5,067 nt of DNA from Oscillospiraceae bacterium (GTDB lineage: Bacteria; Bacillota; Clostridia; Oscillospirales; Ruminococcaceae). A program made the translations under genes and the position numbers. The DNA is taken from contig JAFPXW010000388.1 of assembly GCA_017394565.1 (NCBI GenBank), positions 1-5,067 of the forward strand, in the 5' to 3' direction. The notes beneath the pieces were generated by a model. The model was not told the origin of the DNA, did no database searches, and saw only the letters and a list, made by a program, of their open reading frames with translations. Positions 3,796 through 5,067 of this stretch are shown piece after piece (the first letter of the stretch is position 1; each line of letters opens with the position of its first letter).

Positions 3796-5067
3796 ATGAA
3801 ACAGACACATGACACTATGAAGAGAGTCCTCGCGGCTACCCTCTCCGTACTCACTGTAGCGTCCCCGATCGGCGCGAACGTAGGAGGCTTTTTGACAGGA
3901 AGCTCCGTGATTGTAGCAAGCGCAGGTGATCCTATGGGGACACCGGGTGGTCTTAGTGGAAATCCGCAGCAGCAGGAAGTACAGTCCACCGAGCAGAATC
4001 TGAGCTTTGCGGATGCAAAGGACTATCTCAAGAGTGTAAAGAACGGCGACACCACCTATGACAAGTCCAAGCTGGACTCTGCTGCCAACAGCATCGTAAA
4101 GGTGCAGTCCCAGAAGGAGACCATCATCACCAGCCTGGTTCCGCTGAACATCGCTGGCGTGGATAAGGATACCATTACGGCTGCCGATGTAGAAGATGCG
4201 ACTGGCTATGAGTGGAATGCGGAGCTTGGCACCTATTTGAGGTCTGAGATTTATACAGGAGGAGAGCTCACTGTAGGCAGTTATAGTTATCTGTATACAG
4301 GCATGACTGCAGCTGACGACCTCGCTACTTATGATTCAGCATCAATGCAGGGTAAATTTGTTCACTACGAGGATGGTATGCTTGCGTCTGTTACTCCAAC
4401 AGTTCCGGCGAATGCATATATTGATGACGACGATAACCTTTACATTGACACTGCCAAGGTGGAGAATCCGACTGATGTTGTCACTGTAGAGGGGGACACG
4501 CGCCTCAAAGTAAGCAATGACGACGTTGTAACTGCACTGGGCAAGACTGGCTATGTAGTTGATGCAACGACTGGCGATGTCTCCAACGAAGCACAGGTGA
4601 ACTTCGCCGGCGATCCGGAGAAGAAGACTCTGACGGCTGCTGAGGTAAATACCCAGACTGGCAAGTACGCGTGGGATTCCACCAACAAGACCTACTATGA
4701 CAATAGCAAGAGTTATACTACCCAGATCGGCTCAACGGAGTGGTACAGAAACGGAACGTGTACAATGTATACCGCTACTACATTGGCTAATAACTATAGC
4801 TTTGATGATTTGACTACTCTGGCGGGTATGCTCGTTGTGGAGGAGCCTGCTGCGACCGACGGCGACAAGCCTACTCTCAGACTGCCCGCAGTAGGTGAGA
4901 CACCGACTGGCTATATTGAAACTGGTAGTGGGACGTATGAATACTACAAAGAGCTTGCTAATGTTGCGGATCTCACTCTTCATGGCTCTATCTACTACCG
5001 CACGGCATCCTTCGATGAAGTTCAGGAGGCACTGGGCATCGCTGATGCATTCCTGGATGAAACAGAC
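3796..5067 (+). CDS. Secreted repeat protein of unknown function (3' end beyond window)
   Basis: The frame stays open for 424 codons to the window edge, so the protein is larger. The start at 3796 follows AGGAGG (3782-3787) by eight bases. A long Gram-positive signal peptide has basic K9-R10, a hydrophobic stretch from residue 11 and a likely cleavage site after 'ASA' at 41-43. The mature part is acidic and rich in Thr, Tyr, Asp and Ala, with one cysteine (C322) and an Asp run (D210-D213). An internal repeat is visible. 'TITAADV...TGYEW...GTY' (126-147) matches 'TLTAAEV...TGKYAW...TYY' (278-301), and 'LYT...GKFV' (166-189) matches 'MYT...GMLV' (324-347) at a constant offset of 158. A third, looser copy starts at 'TGYIETGSGTYEYY' (371-384). 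No catalytic motif, dockerin, cohesin or LPXTG is seen in this part. The strong promoter suggests an abundant envelope or extracellular protein. Family unknown. Confidence 0.88.
   Translation, partial: MKQTHDTMKRVLAATLSVLTVASPIGANVGGFLTGSSVIVASAGDPMGTPGGLSGNPQQQEVQSTEQNLSFADAKDYLKSVKNGDTTYDKSKLDSAANSIVKVQSQKETIITSLVPLNIAGVDKDTITAADVEDATGYEWNAELGTYLRSEIYTGGELTVGSYSYLYTGMTAADDLATYDSASMQGKFVHYEDGMLASVTPTVPANAYIDDDDNLYIDTAKVENPTDVVTVEGDTRLKVSNDDVVTALGKTGYVVDATTGDVSNEAQVNFAGDPEKKTLTAAEVNTQTGKYAWDSTNKTYYDNSKSYTTQIGSTEWYRNGTCTMYTATTLANNYSFDDLTTLAGMLVVEEPAATDGDKPTLRLPAVGETPTGYIETGSGTYEYYKELANVADLTLHGSIYYRTASFDEVQEALGIADAFLDETD

Overview
The window looks like chromosomal DNA from a Gram-positive anaerobe of the Clostridia, most likely a Ruminococcus-like member of the Oscillospiraceae. 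This rests on strong AGGAGG-type ribosome binding sites, textbook SigA-type promoters, G+C-rich codon use with AT-rich spacers, a soluble GGDEF protein of a type I associate with gut Ruminococcus, and a long Gram-positive signal peptide on the last gene. The genus is an inference. All supported genes lie on the + strand.

Bases 1-1370 hold the end of one transcription unit. It contains the C-terminal part of a DnaQ-like (DEDDh) 3'-5' exonuclease and, 11 bases later, a complete DUF5131 (phage Gp37/Gp68 family) protein. The latter has a radical-SAM-like Cys triad and an unusual six-Cys cluster at its C-terminus. A spacer of about 150 bases ends in a strong intrinsic terminator.

Bases 1375-2967 are a self-contained single-gene unit. 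A near-consensus promoter overlaps the tail of the previous terminator, followed by a leader of about 75 bases, a 475-residue cytoplasmic diguanylate cyclase (unassigned N-terminal domain, GAF-like domain, GGDEF domain with intact active site and no I-site), and a terminator 24 bases after the stop codon.

Bases 2968-3586 are non-coding and repeat-rich. They contain a second, diverged copy of the terminator-containing sequence, two G/C-rich hairpins, a strong G-quadruplex motif, a 15-bp bulged hairpin, several short direct and inverted repeats, and one weak candidate for a 28-codon ORF.

Bases 3587-5067 start a highly expressed-looking gene. It has a perfect-consensus promoter (TTGACA, 17 bases, TATAAT, with an extended -10), an untranslated leader of about 174 bases with several mutually exclusive stems, a strong ribosome binding site, and a 424-codon open frame that runs off the window. 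The product is a secreted, acidic, Thr/Tyr-rich repeat protein that I cannot assign to a family.

The most noteworthy items are the switch-like leader RNA, the repeat architecture of the secreted protein, the Cys-rich tail of the DUF5131 protein and its pairing with an exonuclease, and the structured spacer. A c-di-GMP enzyme lies directly upstream of a surface or secreted protein gene, but nothing in the sequence shows a regulatory link between them.
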